Origin: an uncultured Bacteroidota bacterium
Lineage (GTDB): Bacteria > Bacteroidota > Bacteroidia > B-17B0 > Aurantibacillaceae
Length of the DNA stretch: 12,527 nucleotides
Assembly (NCBI GenBank): GCA_937868675.1
Contig: CALMNJ010000385.1
Coordinates: 1 to 12,527 of the forward strand
Reading direction: 5' to 3'
Positions within the stretch are counted from its first letter, which is position 1; every line of letters starts with the position of its first letter. A program made the position numbers and the translations under genes. Below the pieces are notes generated by a model, which was not told where the DNA came from, ran no database searches, and worked only from the letters and a program-made list of their open reading frames with translations. Positions 6,134 through 12,527 of this stretch are shown here, piece by piece.

Positions 6134-8167
6134 TTAATGTGTAAGCTGTTTTAAGGCATAAGACGCCTGACCATTTTTGGGGTTTAAGTTTAAAATCCGA
6201 TGCAGGTATTTTTTTGCCTGGGTATAGTCTTTCATGTAGATATAATAACCGGCCAAATTTAATAAAAGGGCTTCATTATCAGGGTCCAGTTGTTCGCCTT
6301 TCAAATACAATTTCAGTGCCTTTTCGGGTTCGTTTTGCACGAGGTGCATATAACCGAGATTGGAGTAGGGCGAAACCATTTCAGGGTTTTCTTTCATGAT
6401 GAATTCAAATTGCTTTTTAGCCTCTTCTGTTTTTCCGCAGGCTGCCAGCGCGGCGCCCAGCTTGTTTCTGAAATCGAGCTGATAAGGAGCCAGATCAACA
6501 GCTCGCTGAAACCAGGGTAATGATAATTCAGGCGGGCTTGCCGCAAAATAGGATTCGCCAACGCGGTAACAGGTCCAGGCATCGTCGTTTGAAAAGGATG
6601 TGTGATTTAGCCGGCTTAATATATGTTCTTTTTTACTTTTTGTATTGAGCATGTTGTCAATCTCATGATAAAGTCCTTTGTCGTAATAGAGTTGTATAAG
6701 AAAAGGAGCCCTTTCATCGGGATTATGAATGTTTTTCTTAATAATTCGCTCAGCAGAATCAAGGTAAATCTTGTTTTTATCAAATTTCTCGTAGTGATTT
6801 AAATACGCTTTTGCTCTCGTGGCCGCTTCAGGACTTTTCTCGTTAATGGCAAAAAGGCCCAGGAATTCTTTCACCTTTTCTTTTTCCATTTTACGTAAAG
6901 GCCTGCGTATGTAGTGATCGTGAACCGAAACGTGCGGTATATCCGTAGATCCGGAAGCTGGCATGTGACAACCAACGCAATTGGAGGTTTTGCTGGCAAA
7001 TCTCGCGCATTCCGTTTTCAACTCCTGTTTACTGCTAACATGGCATTTCAGGCAGGCATTGTTATAGCTGTTTTTGCTGGTGGCCCTTACGCTTACATGC
7101 GGATTGTGGCAGCTCACACAGGTAAGCGCATCTTTGTATGGCTTTAGTTTTTGGCTGCCCGCGGCATTTGGCAACGATTTAACAAAGCAACGGCTTTGTT
7201 TAAGCCTGTCGGCGTGCGAGGCCATAATAAATTCATCATCGGCGTTTTTGTATTTAGGCAGAAATACAGTCATAAAATCGCTGAGTTTTTGTCCGGGCCG
7301 GAAGTCGTAAAACGAATGCCCATTTTTAAGTACGGCATTGCCTTGCAAATGACAGCGCTGACAAATGTCGAACTGTTTGTCCACTTCCAGTTTGGCCGGG
7401 TTCACGATCGAACGGTCGGCATAGAGGGAAGTATCAATGGTTATTCCTTTTTGTTTCAGTGCCACATGAATACTGCCCGGACCGTGGCAACGTTCACAGT
7501 CAATACCCTGCGGTAAGGCGCTGTACTTGTTTTCGGAGCCAATTACGAAATTGGGGTAGCCGTTGTGGCAACTCATACATTCAAGTCCGATTTTGCGACT
7601 GAAGCGTGTGTTAATGCCGTTCTCGAAGCCAGGCGGCATATCCCAGCGGTGTTTTTGAGTATAAAAGGTCATTGGCATTTGGGTTATGTAACCATTACTG
7701 TTGTGCATGTGCGAATTGGTATGCTGCCCCGAACCAATAATGTAATTGACCTGTTTTTTGAGAGTGTGGGTTGTGTCTTTGTTGTTCAACCGGTATTCAC
7801 AAATAAACATGCTGTCACCTTCAAAACAAGCTTTGTAATTCAAGTCAGAGAACCGGTCGTAAACACCTGCGGAACTAAAATCGCCGGATGATTTTTTTTT
7901 ACCGGCCACAGCAAACGACTGCCCCATACCGGTTTGGATAAATGTATTGTAAATTGATTGGTGGCAGAGCTTGCAGGTATTCATGCCCACATAATGGGCC
8001 GAGTCCGAATGATTAAGAAAAGCTAGTGAATCCGTTGGGGCTTCTTGTTTTTTTTCTCCACTTTTTGTATTGCCGCAAGCGGCAAAAATCAACGCTGCGC
8101 CAAACAGAGTCGTGGTTATGTACAACCGTTTAGTCAACACTGTGGATGCATTGGAGAAACCAAACAT
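6134..8167 (-). CDS. Heptahaem cytochrome c / TPR lipoprotein
   Basis: Seven CXXCH haem-binding motifs are present: CKLCH, CMSCH, CERCH, CQRCH, CVSCH, CLKCH and CVGCH, at residues 65, 197, 224, 269, 350, 372 and 397 when counted from ATG 8167. Conserved surroundings (VNYIIGSGQH, WDMPPGFE, CERCHGPGSIHV, RLKQSRCF) match a known group of multihaem cytochromes related to cytochrome c554 that carry C-terminal TPRs. Residues about 540-675 hold three or more TPR units (SPYSNLGYMHLVQNEPEKAL is the clearest). The N-terminus has a hydrophobic span ending LIFAAC with Cys31, a plausible lipobox, so the protein is probably a lipoprotein in the periplasm or on the outer membrane. The frame can be extended to ATG 8230, but that buries the signal far inside and overlaps the acetyltransferase gene by about 100 bases. 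GTG 8140 or TTG 8137 give the shortest signal peptide. The redox partner is unknown. Confidence 0.88.
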   Translation of the reverse strand: MFGFSNASTVLTKRLYITTTLFGAALIFAACGNTKSGEKKQEAPTDSLAFLNHSDSAHYVGMNTCKLCHQSIYNTFIQTGMGQSFAVAGKKKSSGDFSSAGVYDRFSDLNYKACFEGDSMFICEYRLNNKDTTHTLKKQVNYIIGSGQHTNSHMHNSNGYITQMPMTFYTQKHRWDMPPGFENGINTRFSRKIGLECMSCHNGYPNFVIGSENKYSALPQGIDCERCHGPGSIHVALKQKGITIDTSLYADRSIVNPAKLEVDKQFDICQRCHLQGNAVLKNGHSFYDFRPGQKLSDFMTVFLPKYKNADDEFIMASHADRLKQSRCFVKSLPNAAGSQKLKPYKDALTCVSCHNPHVSVRATSKNSYNNACLKCHVSSKQELKTECARFASKTSNCVGCHMPASGSTDIPHVSVHDHYIRRPLRKMEKEKVKEFLGLFAINEKSPEAATRAKAYLNHYEKFDKNKIYLDSAERIIKKNIHNPDERAPFLIQLYYDKGLYHEIDNMLNTKSKKEHILSRLNHTSFSNDDAWTCYRVGESYFAASPPELSLPWFQRAVDLAPYQLDFRNKLGAALAACGKTEEAKKQFEFIMKENPEMVSPYSNLGYMHLVQNEPEKALKLYLKGEQLDPDNEALLLNLAGYYIYMKDYTQAKKYLHRILNLNPKNGQASYALKQLTH

Positions 8168-8660
8168 CTTCGTAAGAATTGAGGCCGGTTTTGTGCCAGC
8201 ATTTTTTAAGACCGCTTTTTTCGAAACCACATTTTTCGAAAAGGCCTAGGCTTGCAGTGTTTGACTGGTTTACATGCGCGAAGATTTGCTTCAGGTGAAG
8301 GGTTCCGAAACAATAATCTTTTACTAGTTTTATGCATTCCTGTGCGCTTCCCTTGCCACGAAACGATTCGTGAATGTAAATACCAACACCGCAGCGGGCA
8401 TGCTGGGGGTCAAATTCAAATAGATCAACAATGCCAATGGTTTTATGGGTTTCCTTTGAATCCACCATCAACCTCAATTGTTTGTTTGTATAAATATCCT
8501 GGTACGCTGCATTAACAAACTCCTCCAGAATAAAACGGCTGAAAGGCACCTGAGTGAAACTTACAGGCCATAAGGCCTGATTGTTTTCCCAGCTAAAAAG
8601 TAATTGAGCATCGGAGGGTTCCACTGCGCGCAATTCAATATGATCTCCGCTCATGAACAT
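8130..8660 (-). CDS. GNAT-family N-acetyltransferase
   Basis: A 176-residue acetyl-CoA-dependent acetyltransferase of the RimJ/RimL/SpeG-like type. The early GDHIELRAVEPSDAQLLFSWEN is the usual first strand and helix, IGIVDLFEFDP and CGVGIYIHESFRGKGSA form the central strands and the acetyl-CoA pyrophosphate loop (the R/Q-x-x-G-x-G/A motif is RGKGSA), and NQSNTASLGLFEKCGFEKSG is the classic last helix and strand. The substrate cannot be told from sequence; polyamines and protein N-termini are both possible in this branch. The start is ATG 8660, one base after the dapF stop; a second ATG two codons later (8654) is also possible. The 3' end overlaps the cytochrome gene's likely start. Its position between dapF and the cytochrome indicates co-expression but does not reveal the substrate. 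Confidence 0.9.
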   Translation of the reverse strand: MFMSGDHIELRAVEPSDAQLLFSWENNQALWPVSFTQVPFSRFILEEFVNAAYQDIYTNKQLRLMVDSKETHKTIGIVDLFEFDPQHARCGVGIYIHESFRGKGSAQECIKLVKDYCFGTLHLKQIFAHVNQSNTASLGLFEKCGFEKSGLKKCWHKTGLNSYEDVWFLQCIHSVD

Positions 8661-8661
8661 T

Positions 8662-9453
8662 TCAGTCTTCTTTTAAAGATATTTCACCCTTATACACGAA
8701 TTGCGCTGGTCCTTTGAGCCAAATGTTGTAAAAGTTGTGTTCAAGTACCTTGTCAAAACTCACTTCCAGGGTTCCGCCTGGTGTTTTTACGAGGCATTTG
8801 TTTTTTTCGGTTGAGATGCCTTGAAGAGCAGCTACCAGTGCCGAAGCAGTTACGCCAGTGCCGCAGGAGAGCGTTTCGTCTTCCACACCACGTTCGTAGG
8901 TTCTTACCAACAGTGCCTCATCCGTTTTTTCAATAAAGTTCACGTTGGTTCCATCGGCTGCATAAGCTTCGCTGTTGCGGATACGGCGTCCGTGGCCAAC
9001 AACATCATAAGCCATAACGTTTTCAACTTTGGCAACGTAATGCGGCGAACCGGTATTTAAAAAATAAAAGCCCTCACCAAGCTCAACGTGTTTTACGTCC
9101 TGCATTTTTAACGAAACGCTTTCATCCTCGTTAATAACCGCATCGTGAATGCCATCAATGGCCAAAAAGCAGGCTTTGTTGCCAATAACACCAAGTAACC
9201 TGGCAAAGGCGGTGATACAGCGCCCGCCGTTACCACACATGCTGCTTTCATGGCCATCGCTGTTAAAATAAACCATTTTAAAGTCAATACCTGGTTCGGC
9301 TTCAAGTAACATTAACCCATCGGCACCAACGCCAAAGCGCCGATGACACAGAAATGCAATTTGTTCGGTACTAAGCGAAAGGTTGCGTTTGCGATTGTCA
9401 ATCAGAATAAAATCGTTGCCTGTTCCCTGGTACTTATAAAATTCCAACCGCAT
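8662..9453 (-). CDS. dapF: Diaminopimelate epimerase
   Basis: DapF interconverts LL- and meso-diaminopimelate, providing the peptidoglycan cross-linking residue and the precursor of lysine. It is a cofactor-independent cytoplasmic racemase using two cysteines. Both are visible: Cys73 in SSMCGNGGRC and Cys197 in TLSCGTGVTAS. Other family blocks are YQGTGNDFILIDN (residues 8-20), RRFGVGADGLMLL (38-50), MVYFNSDG (60-67), NTGSPHYV (133-140) and AADGTNVNF (165-173). The length of 263 residues is normal. ATG 9453 gives the exact expected N-terminus. The gene is 2 bases from the preceding membrane protein gene and 1 base from the acetyltransferase gene, so it belongs to a tight operon that also contains mltG. 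Confidence 0.97.
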   Translation of the reverse strand: MRLEFYKYQGTGNDFILIDNRKRNLSLSTEQIAFLCHRRFGVGADGLMLLEAEPGIDFKMVYFNSDGHESSMCGNGGRCITAFARLLGVIGNKACFLAIDGIHDAVINEDESVSLKMQDVKHVELGEGFYFLNTGSPHYVAKVENVMAYDVVGHGRRIRNSEAYAADGTNVNFIEKTDEALLVRTYERGVEDETLSCGTGVTASALVAALQGISTEKNKCLVKTPGGTLEVSFDKVLEHNFYNIWLKGPAQFVYKGEISLKED

Positions 9454-9455
9454 GT

Positions 9456-10085
9456 TTAATTGATTCGGGCAAGCAGATCGCTGTCGAGCACGCGTTCCAG
9501 GGGCTTAAAATCGCTGCCGTAAAAAAGTTTATATACCTGATCGGAACACTTGATGTAATAAGAATCGTCGAGTTCGTACAGCACTACGTTATTAAAGTCA
9601 ATAAATCCGTACAGCAGTACCTTGTTTTTAGAAAAGCGATAACCTTTAGAGTTAAGGGGTGTTTTCCAGAATTCAATAAAATAAAGATCGGATTCGTTTT
9701 CCTCAACACCGGCAATTTTTGCAGCAGCACTATCCTGCTTGGCAGAGTTAGCGCCTATATGAATAAGTTTTACATTTTTTACCGAAAGCAGTTCTTCGGT
9801 GGCGATGTTTATTTCCGAATCTTTTTTAATAAGACTGTCCACCTCTTTATAGTTCACGTTTTTACTTTTGCCCAGATCTATTTTAAATCGCTCACGGTTA
9901 CCGTGTGATTCGGAAGGTTCAGGAACGTTTTTCACCGGCTGCTCAATCACCGTGATCTGTTCACGGGCCGATTCCTTGAGGCGGTTAAACACATCACTGA
10001 GTTTAAAAACAAAAAAACCGGCACCGATCAAAAGACCAATTGTGACACCGAAAATAAAAGCAGGAATTTTTCTTTTTATCCTCAT
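9456..10085 (-). CDS. Single-pass membrane protein of unknown function
   Basis: I do not recognise this 209-residue protein. It begins MRIKRK, followed by one hydrophobic span (about residues 8-27, rich in Gly), the pattern of an N-in membrane anchor. The remainder is then periplasmic by the positive-inside rule. After the helix comes an amphipathic stretch (residues 28-45), a polar linker (45-75) and a probable folded domain (about 80-209), rich in aromatic residues and alternating strands (IEFWKTPLNSKGYRFS, LLYGFIDFNNVVLYEL). There are no cysteine pairs, catalytic signatures or repeats that I can identify. It is the first gene of the operon leading into dapF and mltG, 2 bases before dapF, so a link to envelope growth is plausible but only by position. 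A near-match to the -7 element (TAAATTTA) lies about 15 bases upstream of the ATG. Confidence 0.8.
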   Translation of the reverse strand: MRIKRKIPAFIFGVTIGLLIGAGFFVFKLSDVFNRLKESAREQITVIEQPVKNVPEPSESHGNRERFKIDLGKSKNVNYKEVDSLIKKDSEINIATEELLSVKNVKLIHIGANSAKQDSAAAKIAGVEENESDLYFIEFWKTPLNSKGYRFSKNKVLLYGFIDFNNVVLYELDDSYYIKCSDQVYKLFYGSDFKPLERVLDSDLLARIN

Positions 10086-10211
10086 TAAAATCCTTGTAAA
10101 TTTATAAAAATTAAACTTGCGTTTTGTGATTACGATTTTGAATTTTTAACAGGTGGAAGCCGCCCGCGGTTAAGCTTTGTTAAAAAGAATTTAAGCCTAT
10201 AACAGCGATAT

Positions 10212-10219
10212 TAATTTTG
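10212..10219 (+). promoter_or_regulatory. -7 promoter element for the HtrA-family protease
   Basis: TAATTTTG matches the Bacteroidota -7 consensus TAnnTTTG and lies 35 bases before ATG 10255, which would leave a leader of about 30 bases. The expected -33 position holds TTTA (10190-10193), one mismatch from TTTG. The rest of the 169-base divergent gap (10086-10254) shows only a GC-rich patch at 10158-10170 and a repeated TTAAGC at 10170 and 10191, to which I assign no function. Confidence 0.4.
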
Positions 10220-10254
10220 CGTTTAACAAACTAAACAAAAAGATTAATGGAGTT

Positions 10255-11712
10255 ATGAAAAAGTTAGTTTCAACAGCGCTCGTTGCCTTTGTAGGCGGCA
10301 TTGCAGCACTCGGTATTTCTCATTTTTATCAATCAGGATCAAACTCTGGTTCATGCCAGATAACTAATCCGGGCTCAGGCTCTTCTTATCATCTGACCAG
10401 CTATAATGGCTCACAAGGCACTGGGTTACCCGATTTTGCTCAGGCAGCCGATAAATCGCTTCAGGCAGTGGTACATATCAAAACAACCAGCGAACGGGTA
10501 AATAATCTGGCATTCGATCCGTTTGCAGAAATTTTCTTTGGCCCGCAAAAGCGCCAGCAAAACTTTGTTCAGGAGGGAAGCGGCAGCGGTGTCATCATCA
10601 GCAACGATGGATATATTGTTACAAACAATCACGTGGTCAACGGTTCCGATAAAATTGAAGTTGTACTCAACGACAAGCGAACCTATGTTGCCGATGTCAT
10701 CGGCAGCGATGCCAGCACCGACATTGCCCTCATTAAAATAAAGGAAAAGGAGCTGCCATTTTTAAATTATGGCAATAGTGATGATATTCACATAGGAGAG
10801 TGGGTATTGGCAGTAGGCAACCCGTTCAACCTTTACAGTACTGTTACAGCAGGTATCATCAGTGCAAAAGGGCGCAACAACATTCTTAATGCCAATAACC
10901 GCCCCATAGAGTCGTTTATTCAAACCGACGCCGTGGTAAATCCAGGCAATAGTGGTGGTGCGCTGGTAAATACAAACGGTGAGCTTGTGGGAATCAACAC
11001 CGCCATCGCGTCAAACAATGGCGCTTATCAGGGGTATTCGTTTGCCGTGCCGGTTAACATTGTAAAGAAGGTGGTGAGTGATCTGGTTGAGTTTGGAACG
11101 GTGCAACGCGCTTATATGGGAGTTAGTATTCAGGAGATTGATGCGAAATTTGCCGCCGACAAAAACATTAAGCAATTAAAGGGGGTTTATGTAAATGGCA
11201 TTACAAGCGGCGGCAGCGCCGAAGAAGCCGGAATTAAGGAAGGCGATGTAATTACCAGGATTCACAACGCGCAAATATCTTCCCTTAGCGAATTGCAGGA
11301 GCAACTTAGCCGGTTCCGGCCAGGCGACAAAATTGATGTAACAATCATCCGGAACGAAAGGGACATGACCATTCCGGTTGAGCTGAAATCGCTTGATAAT
11401 ACAACCAAATTGGTTAAAAAAAGTGAGCTTCTGAGCAAATCGGCCATGGCTCTGGGTGCCGAGTTTCGCGAAATGGATAAAGAAGATCTTGCCCAGCTGC
11501 GTCTCGAAAATGGCGTGAGGGTTGACAAGGTTAATCCAGGAAAACTTTCACAGGTGGGAATTCAGCCCGGCTTTATTGTAACAAGCATAGATAAAAAGCG
11601 GGTTAATACCGTTAACGATATAAACAAATATCTGGAGGATAAAGGCGGAATGATTCAGATAGAGGGCTTTTATCCAAACGGAATGCGGGCTTCTTATACG
11701 TTTTCACGATAA
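10255..11712 (+). CDS. degQ: Do/DegQ-family periplasmic serine protease (HtrA)
   Basis: HtrA proteases degrade or refold damaged periplasmic proteins. This 485-residue protein starts MKKLVS with a hydrophobic signal or anchor segment (about residues 5-23) and a Ser/Gly-rich linker (27-57). The trypsin-like domain spans about 62-280 with the full catalytic triad: His126 in TNNHVV, Asp156 in STDIALIKI and Ser233 in NPGNSGGAL. A loop with DPFAEIFFG (88-96) matches the LA loop of Deg proteases. PDZ1 covers about 286-378 (YMGVSIQEI, AGIKEGDVI). A second, weaker PDZ covers about 397-480 (VNPGKLSQVGIQPGFIV). Two PDZ domains and the length fit DegP/DegQ; choosing between these names from sequence alone is not justified. 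The start ATG 10255 is supported by the signal peptide. The gene is monocistronic, with its own -7 element and a strong terminator directly after it. Confidence 0.95.
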   Translation: MKKLVSTALVAFVGGIAALGISHFYQSGSNSGSCQITNPGSGSSYHLTSYNGSQGTGLPDFAQAADKSLQAVVHIKTTSERVNNLAFDPFAEIFFGPQKRQQNFVQEGSGSGVIISNDGYIVTNNHVVNGSDKIEVVLNDKRTYVADVIGSDASTDIALIKIKEKELPFLNYGNSDDIHIGEWVLAVGNPFNLYSTVTAGIISAKGRNNILNANNRPIESFIQTDAVVNPGNSGGALVNTNGELVGINTAIASNNGAYQGYSFAVPVNIVKKVVSDLVEFGTVQRAYMGVSIQEIDAKFAADKNIKQLKGVYVNGITSGGSAEEAGIKEGDVITRIHNAQISSLSELQEQLSRFRPGDKIDVTIIRNERDMTIPVELKSLDNTTKLVKKSELLSKSAMALGAEFREMDKEDLAQLRLENGVRVDKVNPGKLSQVGIQPGFIVTSIDKKRVNTVNDINKYLEDKGGMIQIEGFYPNGMRASYTFSR

Positions 11713-11730
11713 CTTACTATAAGGTGTTTA

Positions 11731-11759
11731 AAAGGCGGGCTTTTGGCCCGCTTTTTTTT
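11731..11759 (+). terminator. Intrinsic terminator after the HtrA-family gene
   Basis: A GCGGGC stem arm (11735-11740), loop TTTTG, and the matching GCCCGC arm (11746-11751) are followed by eight T residues (11752-11759). The A residues before the stem can pair with the T tract, so the hairpin could also work weakly in the other direction. It begins about 18 bases after the TAA and separates the protease gene from mazG. Confidence 0.93.
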
Positions 11760-11862
11760 GTTATAAGTGCTTTCTTAAAACCAAAATTTGTTTTAACGCA
11801 ATTTGTGTTCCAGACGCTTTAAGTTGAACATTTTCCTGAGCCCAGTTGCAGCAATAAATTAC

Positions 11863-11870
11863 TAAATTTG
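11863..11870 (+). promoter_or_regulatory. -7 promoter element for mazG
   Basis: TAAATTTG matches TAnnTTTG exactly and ends six bases before ATG 11877, so the transcript would start within a few bases of the start codon, a nearly leaderless message. A clear -33 TTG at the normal distance is not seen; the nearest TTG (11846-11848) is only 14 bases upstream. The rest of the gap 11760-11862 is AT-rich with nothing I can name. Confidence 0.4.
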
Positions 11871-11876
11871 CCCGCT

Positions 11877-12527
11877 ATGGACGAACGTGCTGCTTCCTTT
11901 TTAAGGTTGCTAACAATAATGGATGAGCTTAGGGAACAGTGCCCCTGGGATAAAAAGCAAACCATTGAAAGCATAAGGCATTTAACCATCGAGGAAACCT
12001 TCGAGCTCAGTGATGCTATCCTCAAGAAGGATATGCAGGAAATTAAAAAGGAACTGGGCGACATTTTGCTTCACATTGTTTTTTATTCGCGCATTGCTTC
12101 TGAAACGGGCGATTTTACGATCCGCGAAGTGATTGATACCCTGTGTGAAAAACTCATCTTCAGGCACCCGCATATTTATGGCGATGTAAAGGCCGAAACC
12201 GACGAACAGGTAAAGCAGAACTGGGAACAGCTAAAACAGAAAGAAAAGGGCGGTAATAAGTCGGTGCTGGCAGGGGTGCCCAATAGTATGCCTGCATTAC
12301 TAAAGGCGTACCGAATACAGGAAAAAGCACGGGCCGTTGGCTTCGACTGGGAAAAACCGGAACAGGTTTTTGAAAAGGTAAAAGAAGAGCTGCATGAATT
12401 TGAATCCGAAGTTCGGAATGCCAACCAGCAAAGGGCTGAAAGCGAATTTGGCGATGTGTTGTTTTCACTGATCAATTACGCTAGATTCCTTAATATTAAT
12501 CCTGAAGATGCCCTGGAGCATACTAAT
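11877..12527 (+). CDS. mazG: Nucleoside triphosphate pyrophosphohydrolase MazG, partial (3' end off the window)
   Basis: MazG hydrolyses (d)NTPs to the monophosphate and pyrophosphate, thought to clear non-canonical nucleotides and to lower alarmone levels in starvation. The 217 residues present show the tandem arrangement of the E. coli-type enzyme. The first MazG domain has LREQCPWDKKQT (residues 19-30) and the metal-binding pair EETFE (41-45) and ELGD (59-62), then RHPHIYGD. The second domain has SMPALLKAYRIQEKARAVGFDW, then the pair EELHE (173-177) and EFGD (198-201). The frame stays open to the last base. Full-length enzymes are about 260 residues, so about 45 C-terminal residues are missing. 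ATG 11877 gives the standard N-terminus. The gene lies downstream of a terminator and has its own -7 element, so it is probably transcribed separately from the protease gene. Confidence 0.95.
   Translation, partial: MDERAASFLRLLTIMDELREQCPWDKKQTIESIRHLTIEETFELSDAILKKDMQEIKKELGDILLHIVFYSRIASETGDFTIREVIDTLCEKLIFRHPHIYGDVKAETDEQVKQNWEQLKQKEKGGNKSVLAGVPNSMPALLKAYRIQEKARAVGFDWEKPEQVFEKVKEELHEFESEVRNANQQRAESEFGDVLFSLINYARFLNINPEDALEHTN

Noticed and set aside
7151..7891. Two plus-strand open frames (7151-7516 and 7565-7891) opposite the cytochrome gene
   Set aside because: Both are antisense to conserved CXXCH blocks on the minus strand and have no plausible protein signature.
10158..10200. GC-rich CCGCCCGCGG patch and repeated TTAAGC in the divergent gap, considered as an operator or terminator
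   Set aside because: The stem would have a two-base loop and no T tract, and the repeat is only six bases long.

Overview
The window looks like a chromosomal segment of a member of the Bacteroidota. The evidence is a GldA-type gliding ABC ATPase, an ECF sigma factor followed by a membrane protein of the kind common in this phylum, several copies of the Bacteroidota -7 promoter element TAnnTTTG just upstream of genes, and few Shine-Dalgarno sites. I cannot place it below phylum with confidence. I see no tRNA, rRNA, CRISPR array, insertion sequence or phage gene, and no gene-free stretch longer than about 170 bases.

Layout, left to right. (1) Bases 1-1312, minus strand: a YfiR/DUF4154-like exported protein followed by an exported TPR-type protein that runs off the left edge. 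(2) Bases 1353-3081, plus strand: a TTG-started ECF sigma factor overlapping a membrane partner by 17 bases. The partner reading frame is cut by an in-frame amber codon inside its predicted membrane helix, but stays open for 289 more codons and ends in a TonB-C-like domain. (3) Bases 3078-10085, minus strand: seven co-directional genes, in transcription order a membrane protein of unknown function, dapF, a GNAT acetyltransferase, a seven-haem cytochrome c/TPR lipoprotein, mltG, tryptophan 2,3-dioxygenase and gldA. The first five are packed with gaps of 1-3 bases or a small overlap, so they are probably one operon. The dioxygenase has its own -7 element. (4) Bases 10255-12527, plus strand: a Do/DegQ (HtrA) periplasmic protease closed by a clear intrinsic terminator, then mazG, cut by the right edge.

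Functional theme: most of the genes serve the cell envelope (diaminopimelate supply for peptidoglycan, glycan-strand release by MltG, periplasmic quality control by HtrA, envelope signalling by sigma/anti-sigma and YfiR-like proteins, gliding by GldA). Tryptophan dioxygenase, MazG and the acetyltransferase are metabolic or housekeeping additions. The most unusual points are the amber-interrupted anti-sigma-like gene, the absence of any ATG start at the divergent yfiR-like/sigma junction, and the heptahaem lipoprotein embedded in a peptidoglycan operon. I did not find a clearly new multi-gene system.
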